Shown here piece after piece: positions 6,768-6,964 of a stretch of DNA of 6,964 nucleotides. The notes under the pieces are model-generated. The model did not search any database and was not told the origin of the DNA. It saw only the letters and a list, made by a program, of their open reading frames with translations. Position 1 is the first letter of the stretch, and each line of letters starts with the position of its first letter. This DNA is from Caldilinea sp. (lineage in GTDB: Bacteria; Chloroflexota; Anaerolineae; Caldilineales; Caldilineaceae), in assembly GCA_026389955.1 (NCBI GenBank), contig JAPLGY010000647.1, forward strand, positions 1 to 6,964, read 5' to 3'. A program made the position numbers and the translations under genes.

Positions 6768-6964
6768 ATGAAATGTCCCTACTGTGACCATCGTGCACAC
6801 CGTGTTGTTGACACGCGCGAGACCAGTGATTCGATCCGTAGACGGCGGCAGTGTGAACAGTGTGGAAGACGTTTCACGACCTACGAGCATGTAGCGGCCA
6901 ATTTGTTGGTCGTCAAAAGTGACGGGCGCCGAGAACCGCTGGATCGGCAGAAGATCCTCTCTGG
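6768..6964 (+). CDS. nrdR: Transcriptional repressor NrdR, N-terminal part (3' truncated by window edge)
   Basis: NrdR represses ribonucleotide reductase genes by binding paired NrdR boxes, sensing ATP and dATP through its ATP-cone domain. The first 65 of about 150 residues are visible, starting [17 protein letters not shown]. The zinc ribbon has CPYC (3-6) and CEQC (29-32), with the DNA-binding [18 protein letters not shown] block (23-40). The ATP cone begins with [19 protein letters not shown] (46-64). The loop between DTR (15-17) and IRRRR is about two residues shorter than in E. coli NrdR. The ATG at 6768 is fixed by the family start and by AGGT 7 nt upstream; the gene was missed as a forward ORF only because it runs off the window. 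It has its own promoter region after the ftsZ terminator and two NrdR boxes, so autoregulation is likely. A reductase gene may follow beyond the window. Confidence 0.96.
   Translation, partial: MKCPYCDHRAHRVVDTRETSDSIRRRRQCEQCGRRFTTYEHVAANLLVVKSDGRREPLDRQKILS

Noticed and set aside
6621..6890. Minus-strand ORF of 89 codons across the nrdR promoter
   Set aside because: It covers the NrdR boxes and the nrdR start, where the forward strand encodes an unmistakable zinc ribbon.

Overview
This window is the distal part of a division and cell-wall (dcw) cluster from a GC-rich bacterium, followed by the start of a separate nrdR transcription unit. All seven genes lie on the + strand. FtsZ sequence style (for example the '[19 protein letters not shown]' stretch and the [13 protein letters not shown] region), a type II MurB, the gene order and the GC-rich codon use fit the phylum Chloroflexota, perhaps a Caldilineae- or Anaerolineae-like lineage. 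That placement is an inference from family resemblance and was not checked by a database search.

Layout. Positions 1-855 hold the C-terminal part of murC, whose start lies upstream of the window. It overlaps murB (836-1831) by 20 nt, and murB overlaps ddl (1828-2901) through ATGATGA. After 16 nt comes ftsQ (2918-3844), then ftsA (3924-5192) after 79 nt and ftsZ (5325-6515) after 132 nt. A strong intrinsic terminator (6540-6579) closes the cluster. The remaining intergenic DNA becomes AT-rich and carries a plausible promoter and two tandem NrdR-box-like palindromes 30 bp apart. The nrdR gene then begins at 6768 and runs off the window end.

How the genes work together. MurC adds L-Ala to UDP-MurNAc, MurB makes UDP-MurNAc from UDP-GlcNAc-enolpyruvate, and Ddl makes the D-Ala-D-Ala that ends the stem peptide. 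FtsQ, FtsA and FtsZ build the division ring and couple it to septal wall synthesis. The overlaps in the mur/ddl part suggest translational coupling in one operon. NrdR is the ATP/dATP-sensing repressor of ribonucleotide reductase genes; the paired boxes directly before it suggest that it controls its own transcription and that of any gene co-transcribed downstream.

I found no mobile element, CRISPR array, tRNA or rRNA, and no evidence for a novel multi-gene system. This is mostly a conserved housekeeping locus. The points worth a second look are the NrdR operator layout, a changed GTP-binding signature in FtsZ, short tandem repeats in the FtsZ linker, and a small unexplained ORF between ftsA and ftsZ.
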